64,000 bases of DNA from Leucocoprinus leucothites (Eukaryota; Basidiomycota; Agaricomycetes; Agaricales; Agaricaceae), in the NCBI GenBank assembly GCA_013368445.1, contig JAACJO010000007.1:1612001-1676000 (forward strand), given 5' to 3'. The notes beneath the pieces are model-generated. The model saw only the letters and a program-made list of their open reading frames with translations. It did not search any database and had not been told where the DNA came from. Within the stretch, counting starts at the first letter, position 1, and the number at the start of each line of letters is the position of its first letter. The translations under genes and the position numbers were made by a program. Below are positions 48,254 to 60,143 of the stretch, piece by piece.

Positions 48254-49265
48254 ACTTGTAGACTGCTTCACGATGGGATGAGGTTTTATTTGCGGGCTCG
48301 GGCTTGGCCTTAGTTTCCAGCACATAAAACACATGTAAAACTAACATGAGTCAGGAATAGAAATACTCCTATTTCCGAAAAAGGTGGCTCAGCCTGTTTG
48401 GCGCCGCTTACTGCCTGCTTACGTCCTCTCGCTATCTCACTGACGCGTTGCTAACTTACCAGCTTCCAGCTGTATGAGTCGCGGGTCGCATCCCTTCTGT
48501 TTCCCGCGCAAATGTATATGAGCAGCTACGCTTCTCCGCCGAAGTAGGTTTAACTCGTGGGACTTGAGCCTCTGCACCCAGGCTCGGAGCCGCGGTCATT
48601 TCTTTGCGACTCTCGCTTGTTCGTCAAGGCCCACTCACGGAAGCAAGTTCAGAGACCACAGAACCACCACGATAATCGCATCCGCATCCTCAGCCTATTA
48701 GCCCAAGAATATCTTGGCTGTAGCCCGACCTTCCCCGACCTGTCCCGACACATCCGTTTGGCCTCTTGCTCGAGTCAGATCCATTATGTACACCGGAGCG
48801 TTTGCACACTCGGTGCCTGCCAGGTTTCGGTCCATTCATCTCTCCTAAATATAGGCCATCTGGGATTACCTTTTCGGAGGGACATGATTTCCATTTTCAT
48901 TCCATTCAACCTAGGGCTATTCTTGCAGGCGGTTCGGCGGCTCATACTCCTGGTACATATCAGCATTCATATTACGAACTAGGACTGAATATCAGCGATC
49001 TTTGTCGAGTTCTTATCAATCAGATGTGAGTAATGAGTTTCGCGTACCCGTGTGCCGCAGCACTGACGGCTCACTGCCGCGCAGCCCCCCTGTCTTTTGA
49101 TCAATATTCGTATTTCGGCTGTGTTTCGACGTCTAGGCGTTCTTATATAGGCTCGAGCAGCGGAATACCTGTCCCCCGACCGCATCAGCCTCACTTTTAT
49201 CAGCCTGTGCCTTTTTGTCACGCACAGCCGTTTAATTATTTCGCTTTAGGCCCCAGGCCTGAGTT
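48254..49265. other. Region of partly open frames upstream of hypothetical gene; coding status unclear
   Basis: About 1 kb between the second X325 gene and the next ATG I trust. It contains two overlapping frames (48557-48982 and 48766-49029, plus) whose translated sequence looks mildly protein-like (for example RPSGITFSEGHDFHFHSIQP) with a GTGAGT donor at 49028. I could not join them to the following gene in frame. They may be an additional 5' exon or accidental. Confidence 0.3.
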
Positions 49266-49844
49266 ATGTTCCTCAGCTTTCGAAGAAAAGAACAGCCATG
49301 GGAGGTGGTGGATTGCAAGTCAGTGGAACCTGTGCCGACCTATCACGACGATGAAGGTGAGTCGCTATTGTTTGACTACCGGAGACCACCTGGCTTAGGA
49401 CCAATGATCACAGACCTGGATGTGCTCTTCATTAGCGAGGCAGAAACCCGTGGCACATACGTGTTCGATATCCGTTCTCATACCGGACACCACGGTCACC
49501 AACTTCGGAGAGTAGTAACCTTTGCACAGCAGCAGCTGCTTCGAGAAGTCGAAAAGAAAGGATACGACATCCTGTTAATAGAGGGGTAGGTGGTCTATTT
49601 ACCTCGATCATAGATTCAATAACACTCAAAGTGCCTTATTACTATTTCAGCTGGAGACTTACCTTGTTGCGAAGAGGAAAACACAACCGTGTGGAAGTGC
49701 AATACAGGGCGCGGGGTAAGTGCTGAATAAGTTCATGCTGTGGCGTTCTGTGCTCATGGATAGCACACAGCCGCAAAAGCTCGAAAGCCCCGCAAATATC
49801 ATCAACCGCCTCCCTTCATGGGAGTGCTGCATTCACCGCACTAG
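49266..49844 (+). CDS. Small hypothetical protein, Agaricomycete tandem family (copy A)
   Basis: Unrecognised protein of about 152 residues in three exons: 49266-49585, 49651-49715, 49771-49844. MFLSFRRKEQPWEVVDCKSV, then YHDDEGESLLFDYRRPPGLG, then TDLDVLFISEAETRGTYVFD, and a C-terminal helix (VVTFAQQQLLREVEKKGYD), then LLIEGWRLTLLRRGKHNRVE, VQYRARAAKARKPRKYHQPP and PFMGVLHSPH with TAG at 49842-49844. It shares layout with the next gene: long first exon ending near ILLIEGW, short middle exon, third exon ending FMGVL-. Basic C-terminus; no domain named. The start could lie further upstream; a frame-preserving 42 nt intron near 49355 is also possible. Confidence 0.6.
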
Positions 49845-50296
49845 GTGCTTTAAGCGCCTGTTTGATATCCTCTAGGTTTAGATGGCTTTCGTTCCGCCTC
49901 GGAAAATCAAATGTGAGAGGGCCGCAGAGCTCATGTATTAGTAAATTTGTATCTGTAACGTTATATTTATACATATTATCACATACCCAACTCGGCACTT
50001 TTCAGGCGCCTGAGAGCGTCCGACTTCTCTCTGCCTCGTGGATTAAATGAGGTTGTGTACAGGCTGAGACTGAGATTTCCTCATAGGGCTCTAACTGGGA
50101 TGAGTGTTTCTATCAGAATACCATTGGCGCCAAAATACGGTTCTTCGCACTGAGTGACCACAAAATAAACTCCTGATGAAGGTCAATAGGCGGTGGAGGC
50201 TAGCGCTCTTAGTTGACTATATATCTTCGAAGATGTGCTTGAAGGTGTTCACGGAAACATCTGCTTCTCTTCCTTTATCCTGCGTACACGACTATC
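49845..50296. other. Intergenic region
   Basis: About 450 bp between the two related hypothetical genes, with only short frames. It should hold the promoter of copy B. Confidence 0.35.
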
Positions 50297-50883
50297 ATGA
50301 CCGGTTTACGACAATTTATGAACAGCGCGGCACACCACTGGTTGGATGCTGCCCATAGACCTATCCACGTCCACAAACCTCTCTTGCAATGCGATTCAAG
50401 CCCCGATACACCTCCTCCTTATTGGGAAAACGACCCAGATTTGCGCATCATGCGTTACGGACCCCGCATCCACCGAAACGACCTCTATTACTGCAAGGGT
50501 GGGGTGAACGTAGCAATGCTACTTCGGTTAACCCGGGAATGCCTGTTAGAGTTCGGTCGCAACAGCGGGGCCAATATACTCGTAGACGAGGAGTGGGTAT
50601 TTGCGTAGTCCCTTTTATTTGAATGTTGGATGCTCACATGGAAAAACCTTCACAGGTGGCATTGTACCATCACAAAGAGTATTGTTCGTTATCGAGAAAG
50701 TTTCAGGGTCCAGGTAATCTGATCAAGCGTTTGATTAACGTTGTGGTGGCTGACCGTCATCATTTGCAGGTAGTATATTCCGCCGTTATCGCGGAGGCAG
50801 AAGGGGAGGATCCTCGAAAGGTCGCGAAGGTTGAAGATGCAAAAGGCATAGAGGGTCTGATGACCGTCCTGGAAAGGCGATAA
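50297..50883 (+). CDS. Small hypothetical protein, Agaricomycete tandem family (copy B)
   Basis: Predicted protein of 155 residues, related to the gene just upstream. Exons 50297-50596, 50656-50713, 50774-50883. MTGLRQFMNSAAHHWLDAAH, then PPPYWENDPDLRIMRYGPRI, LRLTRECLLEFGRNSGANIL and VDEEW|VALYHHKEYCSLSRKFQGP, then EGLMTVLERR and TAA at 50881-50883. The helix LLEFGRNSGANILVDEEW aligns with LLREVEKKGYDILLIEGW of copy A, the introns fall at matching places, and LMTVL matches FMGVL near the end. The acceptor of the last intron could alternatively be 6 nt upstream, giving a stop at 50834 and a basic Arg/Gly-rich end. The alignment with copy A favours 50883. Confidence 0.6.
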
Positions 50884-50986
50884 CACACACATTTTGTAGA
50901 AAATTGACATTTGTATGTATTCAATAGTTCCAACAGATCTAAGTTGCGAGAACCGTGTAGGAAAAGGAGATGGTTGATCAGTGTAC

Positions 50987-52212
50987 TTAGTCTTTGACTA
51001 TTTTGCTTGATGGGCGCATCGCATATCCCGTCCACGACTGTAATGATGATCGTTAATTGATTTCGGACGGGGAAGGCCAACGACCGACCACTAACTTCAT
51101 CATAGAGAGCAATATCCTTAACGCCCAATAAACGCAAGCCGAGCCATAAGACCGCGGCTGTCATTCCACTGCCGCAGGTGGTGACCACGGACTTTTTGCC
51201 CTCAATAATTGCATTGGCTTGCTCAACCCCAACAGCAGCTTCAAGCGCACGTTTCAAATCGTCTGGCTCTCTGAAGGTAGTGTATTCCGAGCCATCAGCC
51301 TTGCTGGTTTGTTTCTGAAGGAAAATATTGAATGGAAGTGAGAACGAGTTGGGCATGTGACCCGAAGAAAGGCCTGGACGAGGCTCTGGGGCAGCGCCGG
51401 TAAACCTTGTACGACTCAGTATGAGAGCTGGCAAGCTGAAAGTGAGGCGTAGTTGGATCGTTTACCTTTCTTTTGATCGGGCATCCAGAACGAGCGCTGA
51501 AATGGAATCGCCCGCGGGGTCAAGTGACGAGTTCGAGATCATCTGTTCGTAGTCTGCTCTTGTATTAAGATCCATCCATCCTTGTATTCTTGCCCATCAA
51601 CTACTAACCTCTAATCATTTGTTGGTCGAGTTGGGGTATGGCATATTCCTTCTTACGATGCCGCCGACGCTCCTCAGTTTCTAGTTGGCCGCCTTGATCC
51701 ACCCATGCGGGGAGACCACCGTTCAGGACACTTGACTTCTCGTGACCAAATGCACGGAACATGAACAGTGCTCGCGGAGAGGAAAAGACCCCGTGCGTAT
51801 CATAGATTACAACATGGGTCTCGGGGTTAATGCCAAACTGCCCTAAAAGAACCCCGAACATCAGTAAATTCGGGGGCGTGCAGCCATGGTGTTCTTACAT
51901 ACCACATGCCTCAGCGAAAACGTGGGGTTCAGGCATCATGTGCTTAAGACCCAGTTCGTGAGGGCTGGCAACCTCATCGAGGTCTAAGAATTGTGCCCCA
52001 GGAATTCGTTTCTTCAGGAATTCAGCTTTACCACTCCGAGGAGAATTTGGCATAAACCAGGAGGCATCCAAAAGAATACCATCTTCCTCACTTAGTACAA
52101 GCGAAGTCTGAGAAGGATTCAATAGCAGAGGCACCTGAAATTTGCTGGACGTCGACATCCACCTCCTAGCTGCGAGAAGTTTAGCAGAGTTATGACGAAG
52201 CAAGGAGGCCAT
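50987..52212 (-). CDS. TUM1: 3-mercaptopyruvate sulfurtransferase / two-domain rhodanese
   Basis: Two-domain rhodanese of the mercaptopyruvate sulfurtransferase type (yeast Tum1), supplying sulfane sulfur for tRNA thiolation. ATG at 52212 (52275 also in frame) begins MASLLRHNSAKLLAARRWMS, a likely mitochondrial presequence. The inactive domain contains ILLDASWFMPN, RIPGAQFLDLDEVASPHE, VVIYDTHGVFSSPRALFMFR and VLNGGLPAWVDQGG. The catalytic domain contains ALVLDARSKERFTGAAPEPR, SGHMPNSFSLPFNIFL, the active loop VVTTCGSGMTAAVLWLGLRL (Cys in CGSG-TA, typical of mercaptopyruvate sulfurtransferase rather than rhodanese) and the end YDESWTGYAMRPSSKIVKD, TAA at 50987-50989. About 320 residues in four or five exons. 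Divergent partner VMA5 starts 175 bp away. Confidence 0.92.
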
Positions 52213-52387
52213 AGTCAGTGGGTGTGTCCAGGCGTTCAGAACACTCGAACGTGGAAATACTGTGGAAATCAACAAGGTAAGAGCTATGCCGATAGAGGAA
52301 ACCAGGACCCTCTAGATAAAACATGGGTAAACATTACTTGCCTCATTCAGGCCTTCACTGTCCCCGACCCCATCCCCTCTACGACCA

Positions 52388-54001
52388 ATGCCGTCAGATC
52401 AGAGTACCTGGCTCGTCTCTGTGCCACAGGATGGCGACTCTGAAGGTCTTATAGAAGAGATCACCCCAAAGTTGAGCTCACAAACCAGAAAGAACATATC
52501 ACCTCTGAACATTCCGTCATTCAAGGTCGGGAACAAGAGATCAGTCGCGGTTCGCAACTCACCTGGTGTCTAGTAGACAGGAACTCTTGATTCTCTGATT
52601 AACCTCTCAGAGGATCTCCCCAAGCAAGAGGCTTACTTCACGGGGACCGTCGCGAAGATTGTTGATACCCTAAGAAGCTTGCTGAACAACGACCCATCGA
52701 AGCTGTCACAACATGTGCTCGTGGATGAACAGACCATTGACGATTATCTGTTCAAAAATTGGAGATGGAACGAAAGTCGTTATAATATCCAGAAGAGCCT
52801 ACGCGATATCGTTGACACGCTCAGCAAGGTGCGCAAGCTTGGATTCATTCATGGGACCGGTTACGGAGATCATAGGGGTGAATTAGGAAACTGCATCCAT
52901 TGATAATACAATGAAAGCAAAGCTCAATAACTACAACCTCGTCAAAGGCTCCCTAACACAGATGCAGCGAAAGCAAATGTATGTCTCTCGCCTCTTATAT
53001 ACGCGATCACGCTAATCCTCCGGAACAGGGGAAATCTCTCTGTGCGCTCACTCGCTGATGTCGTGACCGCGGAAGATTTCATTGCGGAATCAGAGTATAT
53101 GGAAACTGTACTAGTAGCGGTTCCAAGGTATTTAAACTTTTCCTTTTTCTTGATAGTCAGCTCAATCGCCTACAAGAAATTTGGTCAAGGAATGGAACGC
53201 CACCTACGAGAAACTAGCCCAAATGGTAGTCCCCAGATCATCAAAGTATGTCCCAGTAATGGTGAGATATCTGTTTCCGCTAAACTCAAATCCAGGCCCA
53301 TCCAATCAGACGACGAATTCACCCTCTTTTCTGTCGTAATTTTCAAACGCGTTCATGATGAATTCCTCCAGAAATGCAGGGACCACAAGTGAGAATAGTT
53401 ACATACCCATCAACTCGGCTCCCCGCCTAACTCGGCCATTCTCTTCCCCAAGGTTTATGGTCCGGGACTTTACCTATTCTGAAACCGAGATTCAGAAGCA
53501 GCGAGAGGAATTGGACACAGCGAACACGACGGAGAAAGAGCTTTGGGTTTGTATCAAATTCCCCATGCATGCGACTTGATAAAAGGGCCATTTCTGATTC
53601 CGGCTTAGACGGAACTTTTACGTCTCTCGCGTACCAACTTCTCTGAAGCATTCCAGCTTCTCGTACACCTCAAAGTTGTTCGCCTGTTTGTCGAAAGTGT
53701 TCTGCGCTACGGTCTCCCTGCGAACTACACAGGTCTGATTGTCAAGGTAAAGCGCCACTCGCCTAGGTAGAAGTGTCCACACAATTCAGCTCACACGGCT
53801 TGTTTTTAGCCGGAACCCAAGTCGACAAAGAAGACGTTCAGTGCACTTCAAACGCAATTCGCCTATCTCCGGCCTCGCTCAAACCCGAATCAGGACCAGA
53901 AGAAACAAAGTGGAAACGAGGAGTATGTAGGCGAGTACTCAGCTTTGATGGATCAGGAGTTCTTCGACTTTGTGCTGTTCGAGGTTCCCTGGATCGTCTA
54001 A
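52388..54001 (+). CDS. VMA5: V-type proton ATPase subunit C
   Basis: Stalk subunit C of the vacuolar H+-ATPase, which links V1 to Vo and is lost on reversible disassembly. Reading from ATG 52388: MPSDQSTWLVSVPQDGDSEG, NIPSFKVGNKRSVAVRNSPG, later QEAYFTGTVAKIVDTLRSLL, HVLVDEQTIDDYLFKNWRWN, ESRYNIQKSLRDIVDTLSK, NNYNLVKGSLTQMQRKQM, GNLSVRSLADVVTAEDFIAE, SEYMETVLVAVPR, FTLFSVVIFKRVHDEF, FMVRDFTYSETEIQKQREEL, FQLLVHLKVVRLFVESVLRY, GLPANYTGLIVK, and a C-terminus SLMDQEFFDFVLFEVPWIV, TAA at 53999-54001. The blocks GNLSVRSL-D-V, VLVAVP, RDFTYSE and ESVLRYGLP are strong Vma5 signatures in the right order. Roughly 390 residues with at least six introns. Confidence 0.94.
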
Positions 54002-54706
54002 GGTGTCCATCCCCATCCTATACTTACTACATCCCACATCTGAAATGACCTACACCTTATGGACCAATACACTCCTTCATTTTATCAACACGCCAAATTG
54101 AGAGGACAACAATAAGTTTGATTAGTGATAACTATACCAAAGAACCGGCTCACTGAAGAGCTAAGTACTGTAAAGACCAGAACGAAAAGAGATACATGTA
54201 CACGATGAACGAGAGGGGATGATGATCATGGAGCAGCATGATTGGGGGAATATTGAATGTGGGGTGTATATATATGAGATGGTCATATACGAGAGGTTTG
54301 TTGTCGAGTATTGATGTGGTGATTAGGATACAAGCAGAGGACAGGGAAAGCAGATCGAATGCAACCCAAGGAAGAAAAGGTTAGAGCAGAAAATCGAAGC
54401 CGATGGTTTAAAAAAGGAAAAAGGGGAAAAGGAGAGAGGGGTGGTAAAGTAGAAATGGAAAGGAGAAAAAAAAAAGAAAAAAAAGGGAAGGTCTATAAGC
54501 CCAATTGAATTCACAGACGGTAATAGAACATAGGCAATCATCGGGCAACGGAAAAAAGCAGGTAGGTAAATGAAACAACGTATCCGTATAAAAAAACGAC
54601 CCGCCAAAGGAAGACAGGCTACAAGTGGCATCATGAACATCACTAAGGTCAACACAACAAGATCATAGAGGAACAATGACGCCACCACTACCACAAAGGG
54701 CCAGAT
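54002..54706. other. Convergent intergenic region with purine-rich tract
   Basis: About 700 bp between the VMA5 stop and the KH-protein stop. Contains a long purine-rich stretch on the plus strand (near 54440-54500, mostly A and G with poly-A runs). No gene seen. Confidence 0.4.
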
Positions 54707-57700
54707 CTACAGTCCGAGGTTAGAGAGCATCTTCGAGACGTCTTCCGAGTTCTTATTTTCTGGCGTTCGACCAGATCGTTGATGAGTCGGTGATGGGCCA
54801 GAAAGCCTTCCACCAGTATGACCGCCTGGAACACTGCCAGCAGTGACACCCGTACCAACAATACCAACACCACCACCTGAAGCCAAACCACCTGCCTGAG
54901 GAGCAGCTGTCATGGGGGGCCCATAAACGCTCGGAAACGAAGGCGCTGTGCCAGAGATAGGACTGATATCTCCGCCCGTGTCACCACCCGTAATCGAAGT
55001 TGTCGGTGAATCTGGCGGTAACACACCAGAATTTGACTCGGTGATTTTCGACAATGAGTATGTAAGGTCAAGCGATTGAGCACGGTTCGTCAAAGAGCGT
55101 GGCTTGTGTAGCTGATCTTTGAGTTTTGCTTCAAGAAGAGAATCAGACCCTCGTTTGAGCGCGTCTTCCGCTGTATGCCTTGTGCGACCGGGCAAACCGG
55201 AACCCTGTACAACGTGAGTCATGATAAATTCGTTTTGGCAAATAAGACAATGACGTATAGAACTTACAATCGGAGCCATAGGCGTGCTGGGTGTCCAATA
55301 GTCTATACTACTACCAGAGCGTCCAGAACCCAGATAACTTGACTCTTGAGGGTCGTGATCATCGAAAATGTATGGACCAGCGGGGGAGTTGAACAAAGCT
55401 TTGACGTCAGGCGACGAATTAGCAAGACGGAGCCTGCGATCACCGATCATTTCCGATCGGTTAATGTCCATCGACTCTGCATAGACTGAGATAGGTCTTA
55501 GTATCTGAGACGGATGCGACTGATAATGAATACTTACCATGTCCACGAGTTCGGGCGGTCGATAGAACCTTGCTGTCAAAATGAGGGAACGCGTCAGCAA
55601 AGGAATCACCGCGCTTGTGGCCTTGTGACGTTGGAGAAGGATAAACGTGAATTCCTTGATTTAGTAGGAATTGCTCCAGCATCTCACGAGCCGTAATAAG
55701 GAAGTCGGTGTTACTGCGCTGACATCTGAACTTGAACGAGTAATCAATGGGAGTCTCTGTGCCTGATGCGCCATTGGTCGGCAGGGGCTGCTTGAAATTG
55801 GGAGTGATAGACACTTGCAATTCGCGCTTGACGCGCTCCACGAGGTTGATGAAATCAGGGCTAGTGCAGAGGAGAGGGAGGTCAGAGTTGGGAGGAATAG
55901 CCATGTCTGCTTCGAACGGCACATGGTCCTATCGCGAAGTGAGTTCCTCGTCAACGGAAGTCAGGCTGTGACAAGGCGTACCAGTAACATTGCTGCCGCG
56001 ATCTGTACTTGACTCTCTGGACCGTAGATGGTGACCACGTCAGAAGCGGTCTCCTTATCGGGGAACCGCACGCGCGAGTTGGTCTTCGTCTCGATGTCGC
56101 GGATGAAGATGCTCTTCTCGCCCAACAATGTCCGGTGGTATCTTCGAGGGATGGATACGGTCTCGTTGACGAAATCCTTGTCCTACACAGATGTCAGCTG
56201 GCATCCGCTGGGCTAGGCAAGAAAGCTGACCTTAGGATTCACGAGTTCCATCACCGACTGCTTGAGATTCTCGAGGTTAATCGCATTTTTGGCAGGCGTC
56301 CGGGCCACCACGTTGTCATCGTTATCATTATAACCACCTAATGCCGCAAACTCTTCCGCATTTGAGAACTTGACATAAACACCATACTTCTTCATGATAC
56401 GCTGGATACTCCGGCCACCAACACCAATTATACGCTTGTGGTAGGCCTCAGGGACGTGGAATGATATCTCGGCGGGTAACTCCTCCTGAAGAAGGGATAA
56501 GCCCTGTAAGACGGAGCTATCGGGGCCAGAGATGTCGATTAAGAAGTTATGATCGTTAAATGTTTCAAATTTAATCTTGACGTTGGTAGTCTGCATAATT
56601 TTGTTGATTTTCCCGTTTTTCTTTCCGCTGATGAACTCGCGGTGTTCGTTCGCGAGCTCAATCTGGAAACGTATCTCGTGGTGGAAAGCCTGGAATAGTT
56701 CTTCAGCGTCAGAATTCTTTAACCATGCCAAGAAGACTCACCTTGATGATATCTAAGTCTAGGATCATGTTTACTGCAGCACGCACTTCGTGCTCTAATC
56801 CGTGCATCTCAAAGCACATACTTTTGAATACGACCTCCGCACCGGTCGCGACGGATATCTGATTAAGAAGGGTAGTGACGGTAGATGGGTTTAGGGTAGC
56901 AGGCGGAAGGAGTGCATTAAACTGAACGGGCAATAACCAGAAAGACCCGACATAAGACTGACATGCCTGAACGAATGGATTAATTATAGACTCATGGGAA
57001 GGACATCACTCTGCGTCACCGCCGACGTACCAATTGCATGATGGATCTAATGGTGCGTTGAACATTTACTTTCGAGTCACCAAAGACGGATATGAGGCTG
57101 GTGGAGCTGCCAAGTGGAGGAAAATGGATGAATGTGGAATTGTCACTCATGATTGACCTCAGATCTTCCGCGCGGTCAGTGATCATCCAATCCAGCTTGC
57201 GCGGGAGGATCGCAGTGTCTTTCGAAAAGGTAGTGTTACGCTGTAGACATGTGAAGGGTTGTTTGAGACACGGTGGAGGCATCACGCACCTTGGTCAAGG
57301 AAACCTTGTACAACATATCCCGTGCCCGCTGCACGCCGAAAAATTCGCCGGTAATCCATATAGTATTGGTACTGCGCGCCGGTACTGTCGTTCCCGTGGG
57401 ATCTGCGGCGAAGACGCCCTGTAGGGGGGAGGGAAAGTAGATATTCGTCGCTGTTTCTTCTTGTATAGACTGGAGAACATGTCGTTTCTTGCCCGCAACC
57501 ATGGGGTGCATTTTATGGTCTATTTCACAAACCTCAGCGTGGAGACCGCTCTGCAGAGCGCCATGTCAGAGAAAGACGGAATACTGACAGAAGATTGTAG
57601 ACTTACTAGTTCGTCCAGCATGACCAGCAAGCGGACACGGGCCAAGTCCACTGCGTCCTCCGTCCCTGTAATGACGAGCTCACAGACACGTTCGGTCTCA

Positions 57701-58250
57701 AGGCCCGACCAGCCTCCATTTGCGCTGATACCATCGGGGGGAGTGCGATTCGCGGCGGAAAGGGGACTATTGACGACAGCGATATGTGCGAGGGTCTCAG
57801 AGGCAATATCGTCTAGGCGCCGGCGGACTTCGGGCTTGAGCGACGGTTTTGAGAAAGGAGAGTCAAGGATCTCTGAGCGAGACACTTTTATTGCGGCCCG
57901 ATGCTGGAAATGTGTCAGGAAAGAAGAAAAGAATGGGAGAGACAGAAACGGACCTGAATGGGGCAGTCCTTGAGGATGAGACCTCTAGTGAGCATGACCT
58001 GCTGGTAAGAACCAGTGATGTGGAAGTTGTAGGCTTTGCCATGGTCAACGACGTAGTAAGAAACATGGCAGCCGTGGAGCTGCATGGCCATGACGACAAG
58101 CTTTTGGACGGCATCTGCGTCGTGGGCGAGGTGCTCGGGGAGAAGGGATTGCTGGGGGTAGCTATCATGGTGAAAGTCCCTGGAAGAAGCATGGGAGAGC
58201 GTATGTCGCGACCGGCGTGGATAGACAAAGGAGGTGGTGTAAACATCCAT
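54707..58250 (-). CDS. Multi-KH-domain RNA-binding protein
   Basis: Probable RNA-binding regulator of about 1,050 residues. From ATG 58250 (MDVYTTSFVYPRRSRHTLSH; an in-frame ATG exists at 58364) the N-terminal half has KH-like segments: KAYNFHITGSYQQVMLTRGL, TNTIWITGEFFGVQRARDML, FIHFPPLGSSTSLISVFGDS. Middle units are clearer: NEHREFISGKKNGKINKIMQ (GKKNGKI variant of the GXXG loop), VPEAYHKRIIGVGGRSIQRI with GVGG, and VSIPRRYHRTLLGEKSIFIR, followed by KTNSRVRFPDK. The C-terminal third is Ser/Pro/Gly-rich and disordered, ending VSKMLSNLGL, TAG at 54707-54709. Nearest named relatives are vigilin/bicaudal-C-like and fission yeast Mug60-type proteins; exact orthology uncertain. About ten introns. 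Confidence 0.85.
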
Positions 58251-58425
58251 GGTAGTGGTGAGGGTATGAGAAGGAAGGGTATTAGTGATCGCCCCGTCTC
58301 CCTCGCAGTGTCGAAAAGGAGTATATAATCTCCTCTGTCTCACTCTTCCTATTCCACGCCCCATGATAAATTTTATCTAAGCCCTCTATATTCCATGATC
58401 GTCCGGTACAGCAATCTCCCTATAT

Positions 58426-60143
58426 CTACCCATCATTATTTACATCAATCCATACCTCCAGTAGATCGTCCTCCTCCCTCTCCCGAGCTCGCTCATCCTG
58501 GAAGTCAAACAACTTGTAGTAGCATCTCTGGCCTGGCGTCGAAAAGTGCTGGTACGGATTCGACGGCTGCAACTTTGTCCCACAACGGTAGCAAAAGTGT
58601 TGCCCGCATTTCCAACATGTCATCTGTAATTATTAAATATAAACATCATCATCATCATTCCCTCCCAACCAACTCGCACTTACATGGTTACAGCCCAAAT
58701 TCTTTTCCACATGGATTTCGCAGCCCGGGCAAGCCATGGTCGAGGTCTCTAGCCAGCGTTTGTTGGCCATTTCCTCTTCGTACAGTCTTACCAACCGTTG
58801 CACATTGTTTCTACCGTATTTTTTCTCAATATACTCGCGCCCCGCCGATCCGTCCTCGGCAGCAAGGTACTCGAGGACAATCTTTTCTGAGTGCGCGATC
58901 GGGCAGTCAGTGTGTGGTCCGTGCCTGTCCATCTTTCTCAGCGCTGCGTCGCAAGCCGGACATCAAAAAATCGACTCATTGGCTTACCACGTCCTCCGGC
59001 AAAACGCGCAGAACGAAAAGCTACATTCGCCGCACTGGCGAAATCGCTCCCATCCCGTCCCGTCTTCCACATCCACAGGCCTAGGTACAGGGGTCTGGCA
59101 GTATTCCATTGGACAATGCACAATTGATGGATCTGCACCGAAGCAATGTTCCGTTGTCAATAATGTCAAGCTCGCGTGTGCGGAGATGCTTGTTTAATCT
59201 ACTTGCCTCGTTCTAGATTCCTCTTCTCGCGGAGCCATCTCCAGCGCTGCAGGTCCTCTTCTGAGACCACGCGCGCAACTTCCTCTTCCTGCGCCTCTCG
59301 CCCCATTTTGACGCAGTCTGGATCTGCACAGCCAACCCTACCTACGTCACCTTCCTCAATACATAATTTCCAAAAATCCTCGAGGCATGATCGGCAGAAG
59401 ATATGATCACACGACAAGCGTAGACACTTCGATCCTTTCAGGGATGTCAAGCATATTGAGCATGGGTATGAATTCTTCGCGAATTCGAGTGATTTCGATG
59501 ACGTTTCATGTGCCTGTAATAGAGGTGCGAGGACATGTGGTGCTGCGTGATAAACTCTGCCGCCGGTAAGCGCTTTCTGAGCGGGCCTGTATCGTAAAAA
59601 AAACATACGAACAGGATAGTCATGCCATCTTCGGACGAAATCATGTCCAGCTCACACAAAAAGTCTCCTGTGCGAATGTACTCTACCCAGTTATAGAGCA
59701 CTCCTTCCCCAGCCTGCCATTGGTCCCTCAACTTGCCCTGAAGCTGTAATAAAGATTTGGATAGCCAGAAATGAGTAGCACGAATAGATAAGATCTTGGG
59801 GGGACTAGTCATAGGGTATCCAGGTGGTAGAGCTAGCTGTAGTAGGATAGGTGGCAACGTCGACAGCCTCAGTGATTGACTCGACAGTAGCTTATTGCTA
59901 CTCGAGAGGCCCTGTGGCACGACCTCGACCAAACGAGTATCACAGAGTTCTATCGGGACTTCCAGTTTCAGCATTCCATCGTTCATCTGACTCGCTATGC
60001 ATTCCGGATAGATCGACTACAGTAAGCAAAGAGTCAGCCAGTGGCGTGCAGAGTTTCAAAAAGGAATGACTCACCTCTAGCACCTCAAATTCTTCCCGCT
60101 GCATCCTACGACATGATTCAGGGTCTACATCGTCATCTGACAT
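58426..60143 (-). CDS. RBR-type E3 ubiquitin ligase with RWD domain (Itt1/RNF14-like)
   Basis: RING-between-RING ubiquitin ligase of about 500-550 residues. ATG at 60143 gives MSDDDVDPESCRRMQREEFE, an RWD domain with the YPE motif (VLEVIYPECIASQ) and ILLQLALPPGYPMTSPPKIL. Then RING1 (SYPCSICLTSLKGSKCLRLS, CDHIFCRSCLEDFWKLCIEE), IBR (DPSIVHCPMEYCQTPVPRPV, RFRQCGECSFSFCAFCRRTW, HGPHTDC) and RING2 (MACPGCEIHVEKNLGCNHMT, CWKCGQHFCYRCGTKL). The catalytic Cys of RING2 is in GCNHMTC, which an intron splits as CNH|MTC. Order RWD-RING1-IBR-RING2 matches Itt1 and RNF14, which sense stalled ribosomes or regulate transcription. Ends WIDVNNDG, TAG at 58426-58428. 216 bp from the divergent Urb2-like start. 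Confidence 0.93.

Noticed and set aside
54323..54694. Minus-strand 123-codon Phe/Leu-rich frame, membrane-protein-like
   Set aside because: It is the complement of a purine-rich (A/G) tract; the Phe runs come from composition and the frame lies in the expected 3' UTR.
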